Of a DNA stretch of 64,000 bases, positions 34,996 to 44,510 are shown piece after piece (position 1 is the first letter of the stretch; every line of letters starts with the position of its first letter). This DNA comes from Spirometra erinaceieuropaei. Lineage: Eukaryota > Platyhelminthes > Cestoda > Diphyllobothriidea > Diphyllobothriidae. Below the pieces are notes generated by a model that searched no databases, was not told the origin of the DNA, and was given only the letters and a program-made list of their open reading frames with translations. The DNA lies in assembly GCA_902702965.1 (NCBI GenBank), contig CACRXP010000725.1, positions 259,065 to 323,064 of the forward strand, in the 5' to 3' direction. Made by a program: the position numbers and the translations under genes.

Positions 34996-35999
34996 ACAAC
35001 CATTCAAGTACTTGTTCGTGCAGTTCGTAATTTGATAAAGCAGCTTACAAATTCAAATCAAAAAATTAATTGTATTAACATCTAGACTACGTAGTAGAAC
35101 AAACCATGCCCTGATCAAGACTAATTCTCTGACTTAAACATTCCTTCATGTCGTTTCCCTTCTCCCATCGTCTGTTTAGTTTACCACTTTCGTTGATGAG
35201 ACTCTGTGCATTAAACTCCATCTGTGTGGTTGCCATATTGATTTACAAAATACTCTCAACTTGCTGAGTCTTCACTACTTATTATTTGCTTTACGAGGCG
35301 ACAGGAAGTCCTTGCGAACTATTTAGTACAAGTATATTCTGCTGTTCATGGCTCTTTTAAATTCAAAAAGCGAACAAAATTTCTCAAATACCGAAATTCA
35401 CTAGCTTAGAGGCCAGAGCTACAAAGCAGTGCCTAGGGAATCCGACCGACCGTGTCTCAATGTGTGTTCAGTTTTTCGTTCTGTAGTGAGTTAACGGCTA
35501 TTTGAGACAATATAACTACCTTTATTGGTAGTAGTCTATTTCGTGACGACTTATCAATTGCAACCCCGTTGCTGCATAGCATATTTAACGAATAAGGAAC
35601 AGACGGCTATATAAAGTTACATAGAAGAATTAAAACGAAGTAATAAGGTCGTTGTTTGCTGCAAATTGATTAGTCAATACAAATGGTAACTTGACAAGCA
35701 ACATTAGGAAAAGGAAATGTAAAAGTCTGCTGTAATATATTTGCCACTTAGGATTGACAGCCATTTAAAAACTATCCAGCGACGAATGAGATGTGCCGCT
35801 GAAAGGACGCACGATGCAGCCGGACTCAAATATGGTATTCCCATTAAAGCTGTCCCAATTCCACGGAAACGTCATGCCATTCCGTGTTTATTAATTCAAA
35901 CGCACATGTGGATAAAAAAAAACCTTCAGCGAACGCAAATGGTAACTAGCAGCCAGGTCAGCAGGACGTCTGCCTAAATGGCTTTAAGGCAGGAAAATA
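34996..35999. other. Spacer, nothing recognised
   Basis: AT-rich sequence with no motif or repeat match. Confidence 0.4.
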
Positions 36000-36180
36000 A
36001 AATTCGTGATCTTGCTATCACGAAACACCTTCCATACGGCGGTTACACCGTTGACTCCAAAACATCTATTCGGGCACGGTCAACTCGGGCATTATGTTAC
36101 TTGGAGACAGCCGGGAGACGGCCGACCCATGCAAACGGTTAGACCACGTGGTTAACCTAAACTTACCCTGGTAATCCTTT
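36000..36180 (+). pseudogene. Lineage F GIY-YIG remnant, very decayed
   Basis: Interrupted reading TKHLPYGGYTVDSKT, with a closing 'aacttaccctgg', parallels TNHLGDTGLTVDS...LPW of the copy at 39104. It has stops and frame changes. Confidence 0.4.
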
Positions 36181-37484
36181 GTCCGTGGATTCAGACCTAT
36201 CCTTGTACATCTTACTTTCCCTATATTTCCTTCCTAAAATTGCGTTTTTATATTACCATTTTCATTAATTCATATGTGTGCAAAAAAACTTTAGTTTTCT
36301 TTTTTTCATTATTTTGCTTTGTTTCCTATTCCTCGTCTGTGCTATGCAGCGACGGGTTGCATTTGGTAAGTCGTCGCAAAATTTGTTGCTTTCAGTAAAT
36401 TCTCTTGTATATGTCTGTTTAGAATTCATTTTACAGATAATGTGCCTCGCATAACAGAACATAATGGCAAACTCGCTTTCATTAATATCCTCGTCTGAAA
36501 TAAGCATCGAGTTGCCTAGGCATCAACTCAAGCAGGAAAACGACAAACAATGCGTAAGTATAAAACTATCCAGCTTCGAGTGTCCGATCAGGTACAGCTG
36601 CAGACGATTAAGGATTTATGGTCGCGGACATAAACGCTTCCATTGAACACTTAAAGTCATCGTTTGGAAGTCTGCCGACCGGAACTGTAAAGCACTCCCT
36701 CTTTGTAGCAAAAGTCTGACCGTAGTGTATATTTTAAATTTACCCTCTATGGCAATTGCAACATCCCGATATCCGATGTAATATGCGGTCCATTTTAGGC
36801 AGTATTTCTGCATCCGAATCGGCCTTTGAGCCCCACCTTACCTTCCTCCACCACGCAGACGCCTTGTCTTGGATGTGTTTGGAAACAAAGGAAAAAGGGC
36901 GAAATTGGTACAGCTCGTATCGTACGCATTATCTCTTAAGCGTAAACAATCGCACACAGTCCCTACCCGTCATGCCACCCTAAAGACCATGTCTCGGAAG
37001 GCTGCTTACTGAAGGGATAATTCGATCCTACCCGGATTCTTTTTCAATCCGACTTTTACAGCTGCATTGTTCCGTGATGGATACGAGGTCCCATCTATGA
37101 AAACTAGTTAACGCGGGATTAGCGACCAGCGCGTGAGAAGCCTGTTTAGACCGACTATTCAGTTTTTTCCGCGCTTGCGCTCACGCCAACTCCAAATGGA
37201 TTTGTCACTGAAAAGTGGCGGATGTGAGATAGTGGGCGCGGGTTTATCTCATCACAACGCGATCATGCGCAAGTCTCAGCTGTGTCCCCTTGCGCCGCAT
37301 ACGACAGTTAACCCTTCAAAGGGTATTTGCGCACACATATATTCCTTAAATGCTGCGCATTTATGACAAGTTTTGGCTGCCTGATGTTGCCTAAATTCGC
37401 ACAGCTTGAAAGTCGGCCAGGAGGTCTGATAGTTAGGTGATTAAAGTTCTTTCAATTATCTTGTACCTCACTGGCCAATGAAAC
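36181..37484. other. Spacer, nothing recognised
   Basis: Short open frames on both strands overlap each other and lack motifs. Confidence 0.4.
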
Positions 37485-37680
37485 TGTGGAGTGGGATATA
37501 ATGGCCACACAACGAGACGCCTCAAAAAGGTAGTACGTAAACACATACCCGCTTGACTAGGCAGAGGTGAAAACAGATCGATTTCGAGTGCTATCCTCGC
37601 ACGTCTTGTTAATACGATTTATCGAGTCAATGCCAAATAAGCCTTTAAGATTGTCTGCCGGACACCTGCAAACGGGCGAT
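37485..37680 (+). pseudogene. Lineage F GIY-YIG remnant
   Basis: The nucleotide sequence follows 3587-3775 closely ('cacaacgagacgcct', 'cacatacccgc', 'tcgagtcaatgccaa', 'attgtctgccggacacc') but carries in-frame stops. It is clearly a second copy of the same element. Confidence 0.65.
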
Positions 37681-38849
37681 ATTTCAAGTTGCTTCCGATT
37701 GGATACCAGTGTCGCAACACTCCGTTACTGATGCTAGTAATATTGCAGTTAGTTACCCATACTGTAAGCGTTGGTAGAGTAGCATTGGCAGCCGTGGTGC
37801 CGGTGGTAGTAGTAGTAGTACTAATGGTAGGATTCTTAGTAGTATTCGCCGTATCAGTGTTGCGACAATTCTAAGTGTTGCGACACTGTATTCCCGCATT
37901 GCTCCCCTCTACTTGCATGCATTTAGTAATATATTTATCTTAACCGTCGGCAAACTTGAACTTACCATTTTAATTTTTCTAGGAAATATCCTCTCCATTC
38001 ATGCTCGGTTGCCGAAGCGTGTGATGCCGTTCACGAATGAGTCTCCCCTTCTTGTGAAGGCCTGAAAACACTTCTCTCACCTTCAGTTCATTAATCCTAT
38101 TTTAGTGGTCACTATCCTTATACATAACAATTCCAAATCGAAATAGTTCTCCTATTTAAACTTTAGCAAATCCAGCCCGTTTTGTGACCTACGTAAATCT
38201 TAGCGGAAATCACTTTAAGCAAATAAGCGTTTTGGTATCAGATGCTACGGTCGTACGGAAAATTAACGCCAGCTCAAAGGCAGAAAAATATCTGTCTCAG
38301 TGACATCATATCAGGTGGAGGTTTCCTTTAAAAGTCTGCAAAGCTCAAATAAACGTATATCTCAGATGGTACACAATAAAGCTTCGGATGGACGCATCGT
38401 GAGTCAAGTCACGATGTCCCCAAGGAGCCACCAAAAGCAGTTTAAGGCGAAGTTCGTCAAACAATCTTTCTTTAGATCTCTAACAGGAAGAAAATCTGGT
38501 GTATTTTGCAAGTTCAACTTAACCGCTGTTTAATGCAGTTAATTCACGTATTGTAATTATTCATCATACACATTTCATAAATTATGTAACATTCGTCCGT
38601 TGGTCATTGCGTCTTCCGAGGGCTTTAAGGATTGTATGCGTCTGCCTTCGTATGATTCAGCAAGAAATGGTCGTTGCACCATGGTGTGAGTTGGCAGTTG
38701 TCTGGCACCTGGCCTCCTGCCGGTAGATACGTGTGTGTTCTCTCTAGGTACACAGATAGTGAGCACGGCTTCCTAGTCATACCCACTTTTCTGGGCCGTT
38801 TATTTTGTTGTTAGTTAAAATCTTGGACCAGAGATATTGGTGGCGCACT

Positions 38850-39055
38850 AAGTGCAGGTTCGCCTGTGTCCTCTCCCGTCTCCGGTCCTTTTAACTGTCT
38901 TGTCACAGAGTCCAGGCAGGGGAAGAGGGTGTGCGGTAGATGCTGCGCAAGTCTACAGTCACCGTAAACTAAATAAAACAAAAATCACCGTGCCTGCTCT
39001 CCCCTTGCTGCAAAGCACACGGTGGACATCGTCGGTAACGTTGGTCGAACTACCA
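38850..39055 (+). repeat. Repeat family N copy
   Basis: Blocks 'cccgtctccggtcctttt', 'gatgctgcgcaagtctac', 'caccgtaaac' and 'cacacggtggacatcgtcgg' match those at 16736 and 59825. It is followed within 50 bp by a lineage F remnant. Confidence 0.65.
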
Positions 39056-39103
39056 CGTCTTCCGAGCACGTTCCTGCTTACTTTTTCTCTCGTCTAGTTA
39101 CTA

Positions 39104-39366
39104 AATGCATGTTAGCTATTAAGCTAAGGTCAGCTGAGCACATGCCGAAGTGGCTACGTAAGGCGGAAAATATAGTACCCAGGAGCACAATTACAAATCA
39201 CCTGGGGGATACGGGCCTGACTGTGGACTCAATGGTTACATGTAAGCTCCTGTTTCGGCCGACGATCGGGCGTCGCTTGCGCTTTGCAGAGGCCGCTGCA
39301 ATGCCGGGGAGGAAAACAGAACGCTGTAAGCAGCTGGACCACGTGATAAACCTGGTGTTACCATGG
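39104..39366 (+). pseudogene. Lineage F GIY-YIG C-terminal remnant
   Basis: AEHMPKWLRKAE, STITNHLGDTGLTVDS and NLVLPW parallel EHMPAWLDRGE, SILAHLIDKDHRVDA and LSLPWP of the copy at 3553. The N-terminal GIY-YIG motifs are missing and the Arg/Glu landmarks are unclear. Non-functional. Confidence 0.55.
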
Positions 39367-39479
39367 TAAGGATCATCCTTTATTGTTTTCCTAATGCATT
39401 CTCACAACATTTTGGAAGGCCTATATATAATCAAGGTAGAGTTCTGACAACCAAAAGGGAGGATAATTTCTGATTTTTG

Positions 39480-39600
39480 GCCGTCGTTAGCCGGCCCAAC
39501 CTACACCTATGATTAAAAGTCGCCTTCTTTGGTAATCGAACGCCACTGAGCCCAACGCGCTACCATTGAGCCAGGGTACCACAGCCATGTCCCCTGTGAT
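39480..39600 (-). mobile_element. Decayed SINE copy
   Basis: On the minus strand: 'ggctcaatggtagcgcg' (A-box region), a B-box-like 'gttcgattacc', and a body with 'cggctaacgacgg'. Same family as 40510 but diverged. Confidence 0.55.
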
Positions 39601-39661
39601 CGGGTATGTCAACTATCTTTGAAGGCGGTCATCGATAGGTTTATGCGATACCAGTATGATG

Positions 39662-39714
<53 letters not shown>
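39662..39714. repeat. (TA)n microsatellite, about 26 units
   Basis: Uninterrupted TA run; first of five TA tracts that separate the units of the 39.7-44.6 kb cluster. Confidence 0.98.
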
Positions 39715-39715
<1 letters not shown>

Positions 39716-40264
39716 CAGCGAGGAGGGACGACAGAGAATGCGGGTAGATTGATACAGCAATGTTTCTGGCTTATTCTGCCTTCATTCAGCCAATCATAAC
39801 CCTGACCACCAGCAGCTGAGACTAGAAACACAAACATGCGCACAGACGCACCTGGCGCAGTCAGTCCACCACTGAGGCCTACCAGATGGGTCATAAACAC
39901 TTCATCGAACCGAAGTTCATCAGTGCCTCGCCACCTGTCATTCTCTGTCGCTGCAGATCGGGTATTTATCAATCAGGAATTGGCGCACACCGATCTATTG
40001 GCTTCACAAAGCAAACAAGCTCCGTATGTGTGGCAAAGGTCACGAACAGGCAACCAATTACCAGGCCGAAGTCGGCCAAGTCATAATAGCAGCGAGGAGG
40101 GACGACAGAGAATGCGGGTATATTGATACAGCACTGTTTCGGGCTGCTATTATGACTTGGCCGACTTCGGCCTGGTAATTGGTTGCCTGTTCGTGACCTT
40201 TGCCACACATACGGAGCTTGTTTGCTTTGTGAAGCCAATAGATCGGTGTGCGCCCATTCCTGAT
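39715..40264. repeat. Repeat X with a 121-bp palindrome
   Basis: 39972-40092 and 40144-40264 are inverted copies, essentially identical apart from about one base, around a 51-bp spacer. The spacer sequence ('gcgaggagggacgacagaga') also occurs directly after the TA tract at 39717. Other copies of repeat X lie at 60215-60288 (inverted), 62350-62440 and 62815-62985. The open frames on both strands result from the palindrome. Function and class are unknown. Confidence 0.75.
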
Positions 40265-40266
40265 GA

Positions 40267-40282
40267 ATATATATATATATAT
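40267..40282. repeat. (AT)8 tract
   Basis: Separates the repeat X palindrome from the SINE pair. Confidence 0.95.
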
Positions 40283-40509
40283 GAGATGATACCGACAAAG
40301 ACAAGGGAGACCGGAATGGCCATTTCTGGCTTATTAGCCGTCATCAGCCAGTCATACCCAACCCCAAGTGTGGATCACTTGAGATTCGAACCCGGGATCT
40401 TTGGTCATGGAGTTGAACGCTCTACCATTGAGCCACGGGCCCGTTGTCCTGTCGGTTGTGATCGGGAATATTAATTATGACAGTGGGCGCTCGCCGATCA
40501 GGTTACGGA
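40283..40509 (-). mobile_element. SINE, minus-strand member of a head-to-head pair
   Basis: Reverse complement of the plus copy beginning at 40510: body marker 'ggcttattagccgtcatcag', B box 'gattcgaacccgg' and A box 'ctaccattgagccacgg'. Upstream of its tRNA-like head (to the right in plus coordinates) lies a further family segment, with 'gggaatattaattatgacag' and the 34-bp inverted-repeat element. The same upstream segment occurs beside the SINE at 54700-54960, so it belongs to the family. Confidence 0.85.
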
Positions 40510-40787
40510 CAACGGGCCCGTGGCTCAATGGTAGAGCGTTCAACTCCATGACCAAAGATCCCGGGTTCGAATCTCAAGTGATCCACACTTGGGGTTGGGT
40601 ATGACTGGCTGATGACGGCTAATAAGCCAGAAATGGCCATTCCGGTCTCCCTTGCCTTGTCGGTATCATCTCATCTATGTCTACCACTAGTCGCTGTGCG
40701 ACTGCCTGCGAGGGTTTAAGTATGAGCCCCAAGGCACAACGGAACGAGCATGTTCCGTAACCTGATCGGCGAGCGCCCACTGTCATA
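40510..40787 (+). mobile_element. SINE, plus-strand member, intact pol III boxes
   Basis: The tRNA-like head has A box TGGCTCAATGG and B box GGTTCGAATC, then the body ('gacggctaataagccagaaa', 'ccggtctcccttgcc') and a tail with 'ctaccactagtcgctgtgcg'. It ends with a 34-bp sequence (40754-40787) that is the perfect inverse of 40476-40509, so the unit 40476-40787 has 34-bp terminal inverted repeats (TATGACAGTGGGCGCTCGCC...). The best-preserved SINE in the window and the likeliest to be transcribed by pol III. Confidence 0.88.
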
Positions 40788-40804
40788 ATATATATATATA
40801 TATA
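40788..40804. repeat. (AT)n tract left of PLE-B
   Basis: Directly adjoins the inverted left arm of PLE-B. Confidence 0.95.
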
Positions 40805-41138
40805 TTGAAATCAAAAACGTTCTTTGGCAAAGGGAGAAAACTTTATTGAGTAAATTTTCGACGTCGGTTCCCCGTGTCGTCGTCAGACTAGAGTAAATGT
40901 GCTGAAAACAATTAAAATTTCAAACGTGCTACAAAATCAATACTCATTTGGTGCCTCAGCTAGTAAGCTGCCGTCGTATGTGTCAGTCCGTATTGATCGG
41001 CTTTCGTCTCTTCCACTTTTCTCTGAGATTCTTGTACGTGGCATCTAACTCGATATGCCTGTTGATGCATGACTCATCGGAGTGCATGGCTTCAAGAAAC
41101 CCTCGGCCTTTTTTAGATGGGCAAACTCCGACGATGCG
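40805..41138 (-). repeat. Inverted 5' arm of PLE-B
   Basis: Inverse of 41388-41721; the junction with forward sequence follows 'ctccgacgatgcg'. Contains a reverse copy of the GIY-YIG C-terminus and of the hairpin (40856-40886). Confidence 0.9.
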
Positions 41139-41543
41139 CACAAGCCGACGACTACGTTACGCACCCAGCCTGTACACCCTAAGGATAGGGTTGGCTATCT
41201 CGATAAAAAAAAAGTCGTCTATAAGATCCCATGCGATGCCTGTGATGCCGTATATTGTGGCCGAACGGGAAAATCTGCCTCTACACGCATCCACGAACAT
41301 CAACTTGCAGTTAAGAGGCGAGACAACTTGTCTCAAATGGCCATGCACACTCTTGATACTGGGCACAATTTCGCATGGGACAAAACTCGCATCGTCGGAG
41401 TTTGCCCATCTAAAAAAGGCCGAGAGTTTCTTGAAGCCATGCACTCCGATGAGTCATGCATCAACAGGCATATCGAGTTAGATGCCACGTACAAGAATCT
41501 CAGAGAAAAGTGGAAGAGACGAAAGCCGATCAATACGGACTGA
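41139..41543 (+). CDS. GIY-YIG endonuclease ORF of PLE-B (5'-truncated)
   Basis: The frame contains KPTTTLR, VVYKIPCDAC (VVY at the GIY position, with a Cys pair), VYCGRTGKSASTRIHEH (YCG for YIG; conserved Arg and His), HNFAWDKTRIVG, REFLEAMHSDE (Glu) and CINRHIELDATYKNL (Asn), then a stop at 41543. These are the landmarks of the PLE nuclease, which nicks target DNA; the Ile-to-Cys change in YIG is unusual. The apparent start at 41082 lies in the inverted arm, so native coding begins about 41139. Without RT the copy is non-autonomous. Confidence 0.8.
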   Translation, partial: HKPTTTLRTQPVHPKDRVGYLDKKKVVYKIPCDACDAVYCGRTGKSASTRIHEHQLAVKRRDNLSQMAMHTLDTGHNFAWDKTRIVGVCPSKKGREFLEAMHSDESCINRHIELDATYKNLREKWKRRKPINTD

Positions 41544-41751
41544 CACATACGACGGCAGCTTACTAGCTGAGGCACCAAATGAGTATTGATTTTGTAGCAC
41601 GTTTGAAATTTTAATTGTTTTCAGCACATTTACTCTAGTCTGACGACGACATGGGGAACCGACGTCGAAAATTTACTCAATAAAGTTTTCTCCCTTTCCC
41701 AAAGAACGTTTTTGATTTCAACCTATATTTCTTGCGATGCCTGCGTTCCAA

Positions 41752-41754
<3 letters not shown>

Positions 41755-41786
<32 letters not shown>
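41755..41786. repeat. (AT)16 tract between PLE-B and PLE-A
   Basis: Shared flank of two elements; right flank of PLE-B after its tail and left flank of PLE-A. Confidence 0.97.
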
Positions 41787-41790
<4 letters not shown>

Positions 41791-42540
41791 AGAAAAGGCG
41801 ATCTCGGGAACCATAGTTTTACTTTCCTGACGTTTCAAAAGCATACAAGCTTCCATCGTCGGAGGTGAGTGTGGTATCGCGCCTCACAGTATTTATGGGT
41901 GGGTAACAGTCATGTCAAAACGGGTTTTCTTACATACGAAGTCAGGGCGGCAGGGGGGGGATGGGCCGGGGAGGGGAGTCCTAGAGCGTCTTTTCGCCGG
42001 ATGAGGGGGTGGTGGATCAGAATTAGTGGTCATCAGCCGCATGCACACGTGAACTGTGGCGGGCGGGGGGGAGGGAGGGAGGGTGACGGAATGTACTCAA
42101 TCTACATCGGAAGCCGGCGTTGAGACGTTGGTGGTCGTCGTTCGTACCTTCATTGACCGTAGCTGTCGTCCAAGCCTGGCAATCTTGTTTACGCCGCAAC
42201 GACTGTCCGTTTTCTCGTCCGCCGGACTAGTAGATGGACCGGCTGTGGTGAGGACTGCGCCTTCGTCGGAACCCGGTTGAGGGGTGGCTGGGTGTGTATC
42301 CGCCATGGGCTCGCTCATGTCTGGATTCATGTTTAGCCTGGGTGCACGTCTGCTCATTTGTTTACTGAGCTGCGCTCGAAGGGCTTGATAGGCAGCGGGA
42401 AGAGTCACACAGCGGTTGATGGAGGTTGTCCCCGTGTGCCAAGCCTCGATTGTTTCCCTGGCTATGCGATCGTTTCCCCGGCCCAGAATTTCGGCATGCT
42501 GAAAGGCGAACGTGTGTCCGGCATCGGCGCAGTGTTCGGC
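41787..42540 (-). repeat. Inverted 5' arm of PLE-A
   Basis: Inverse of 43757-44510. On its minus strand it still encodes the last ~103 residues of the PLE protein (stop near 42097) and the 3' UTR. Few differences: for example one base changes Leu to Pro in a short antisense frame. Confidence 0.92.
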
Positions 42541-44200
42541 AGCACCAAGGTTCTATGGACTACCAAAGGTACACAAAGCCGGGGTCCCCCTCCGGCCAAT
42601 CGTATCATTGCGCGGGGCACCTACATTCAACTTGGCCAAATGGCTGTTCCGAAACCTGAGGTCTCTCACCTCGGACGCGGGCACGACGGTCTGTTCAGCG
42701 ACTCAGTTCCTGGAGCGGATCAAAGGGATGAGACTTACCGAAGACGAGGTCATGGTGTCATTCGACGTCACCTCTCTTTTCACCTCGATCCCGCAAGACC
42801 TGGCAATCGAAACGGTCAGTGAGCTGCTCGAGAGTCAGTACGACGAGACGGACGTAACCGTAAAAAGGAGACATCTCGTCCAATTGTTGAGATTCTGCCT
42901 GAAGACGTACTTTACCTTTGAAGGCACGACCTACGAGCAGGTCAAGGGGACGCCAATGGGATCGCCTCTCTCGGGCTTCATCGCAGAGGCAGTTCTCCAA
43001 AAAGTAGAAACCCTCGTTTTCTCAACCTATAAGCCGAAATTTTGGGCTCGATATGTCGATGATACCTTCGTTATCATTAAGCGGCAAATGGTCAAGGAAT
43101 TCCATGATGTCCTGAACTCTGTTTTCCCTGACATCCAGTTCATAATGGAGGCGGAAGTCAACAATCAACTCCCGTTCCTGGACGTTCTCGTCCATCGAAA
43201 TCCCAATGGGCACCTTAAAACGACGGTATATAGGAAGGCCACTAATACGCGCCAAATCCTGAGCTTCCACAGTAAGCACCCGTTAGGCCACAAACGCAGT
43301 TGTGTGCGAACACTCTACAGAAGGGCAGAAACACACTGCAGCGAGCCGGACGACAGAAGGTCAGAACTACGCTACCTCCAGCGCCTCTTCATGGCCAACG
43401 GGTATCCTCGCAACTTCATCGAACGCGGTCGACAGGCCGGACCGAGCCGACGTTTGGTGACAGAACGACCAACAATATGGCGGGCGCTTCCATACATCGA
43501 CGGCGTTTCTGAGGCCGTCTCGCGTCTCTTAAGACCGCTGGGGATCGGCATCGCCCACCGACCGGAGTCAACAATTCGACATCTGGTCATGAGACCTAAG
43601 GCCCCTCTGCCACTAGGCGAAACCACGAACGTCATCTACCGGATCCGGTGTAACTCCTGCGAAGTCAACTACATTGGGGAAACCGGCAAACGGCTACAGA
43701 GCCGTGTTGGAGAACACATGAGGGCAGTACGGCGAATGGACCCTTTGTCTCTGGTGGCCGAACACTGCGCCGATGCCGAACACACGTTCGCCTTTCAGCA
43801 TGCCGAAATTCTGGGCCGGGGAAACGATCGCATAGCCAGAGAAACAATCGAGGCTTGGCACACGGGGACAACCTCCATCAACCGCTGTGTGACTCTTCCC
43901 GCTGCCTATCAAGCCCTTCGAGCACAGCTCAGTAAACAAATGAGCAGACGTGCACCCAGGCTAAACATGAATCCAGACATGAGCGAGCCCATGGCGGATA
44001 CACACCCAGCCACCCCTCAACCGGGTTCCGACGAAGGCGCAGTCCTCACCACAGCCGGTCCATCTACTAGTCCGGCGGACGAGAAAACGGACAGTCGTTG
44101 CGGCGTAAACAAGATTGCCAGGCTTGGACGACAGCTACGGTCAATGAAGGTACGAACGACGACCACCAACGTCTCAACGCCGGCTTCCGATGTAGATTGA
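42512..44200 (+). CDS. PLE-A polyprotein: reverse transcriptase + GIY-YIG endonuclease
   Basis: 562 codons. The first ten residues come from the inverted arm; PLE sequence starts at about residue 11. Landmarks: FYGLPKVHKAGVPLRPI (14-30), NLAKWLF (40-46), MVSFDVTSLFTSIP (81-94, first catalytic Asp), GTPMGSPLSG (146-155), RYVDDTFVI (180-188, catalytic YVDD), NNQLPFLDVLVHRN (217-230), connector CVRTLYRR (264-271) and GYPRNF (297-302). Then the nuclease: VIY (374-376), C380 and C383, NYIGETGKRL (386-395), Arg398, Glu401-His402, Glu447 and Asn457. A Pro/Ser/Thr-rich tail follows to the stop. All core catalytic residues seen are intact. The protein should bind its RNA, nick DNA and prime cDNA at the nick, but it lacks the N-terminal ADKGG-type region found at 61486, so activity is doubtful. 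Confidence 0.9.
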   Translation: MCPASAQCSAAPRFYGLPKVHKAGVPLRPIVSLRGAPTFNLAKWLFRNLRSLTSDAGTTVCSATQFLERIKGMRLTEDEVMVSFDVTSLFTSIPQDLAIETVSELLESQYDETDVTVKRRHLVQLLRFCLKTYFTFEGTTYEQVKGTPMGSPLSGFIAEAVLQKVETLVFSTYKPKFWARYVDDTFVIIKRQMVKEFHDVLNSVFPDIQFIMEAEVNNQLPFLDVLVHRNPNGHLKTTVYRKATNTRQILSFHSKHPLGHKRSCVRTLYRRAETHCSEPDDRRSELRYLQRLFMANGYPRNFIERGRQAGPSRRLVTERPTIWRALPYIDGVSEAVSRLLRPLGIGIAHRPESTIRHLVMRPKAPLPLGETTNVIYRIRCNSCEVNYIGETGKRLQSRVGEHMRAVRRMDPLSLVAEHCADAEHTFAFQHAEILGRGNDRIARETIEAWHTGTTSINRCVTLPAAYQALRAQLSKQMSRRAPRLNMNPDMSEPMADTHPATPQPGSDEGAVLTTAGPSTSPADEKTDSRCGVNKIARLGRQLRSMKVRTTTTNVSTPASDVD

Positions 44201-44510
44201 GTACATTCCGTCACCCTCCCTCCCTCCCCCCCGCCCGCCACAGTTCACGTGTGCATGCGGCTGATGACCACTAATTCTGATCCACCACCCCCTCATCCGG
44301 CGAAAAGACGCTCTAGGACTCCCCTCCCCGGCCCATCCCCCCCCTGCCGCCCTGACTTCGTATGTAAGAAAACCCGTTTTGACATGACTGTTACCCACCC
44401 ATAAATACTGTGAGGCGCGATACCACACTCACCTCCGACGATGGAAGCTTGTATGCTTTTGAAACGTCAGGACAGTAAAACTATGGTTCCCGAGATCGCC
44501 TTTTCTTCTC
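43757..44510 (+). repeat. 3' arm of PLE-A (nuclease end, UTR, terminal hairpin)
   Basis: Forward partner of the arm at 41787-42540. 44201-44510 is non-coding, with C-rich runs near 44215-44240 and 44330-44350, a CCATAAATAC word at 44398-44407, and the CCGACGA...GAAAC hairpin at 44432-44472. Confidence 0.9.

Larger units (their letters stand above)
40805..41754 (+). mobile_element. Foldback Penelope-like element, lineage B
   Basis: Arms 40805-41138 and 41388-41721 (334 bp each) are inverted copies with only a few differences. Between them is a 249-bp body, and after the right arm a 33-bp tail (41722-41754) runs into the (AT)n tract. The right arm includes the end of the GIY-YIG frame and the 3' UTR with the terminal hairpin; the left arm is the inverse of the same sequence. 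The reverse transcriptase is absent. High arm identity suggests recent insertion, or repair that keeps the arms alike. A decayed 3' end of the same lineage lies at 54980-55245. Confidence 0.88.

Noticed and set aside
40510..40582. Functional tRNA gene
   Set aside because: A and B boxes are good, but the sequence continues into the SINE body, is repeated many times, and the acceptor stem does not close as in a tRNA.
41157..41444. Minus-strand 95-codon frame in PLE-B
   Set aside because: Antisense shadow of the GIY-YIG frame, kept open by the inverted arms.
42097..42408. Minus-strand 103-codon frame
   Set aside because: It is the inverted copy of the PLE-A C-terminus lying in the 5' arm, not a separate gene.
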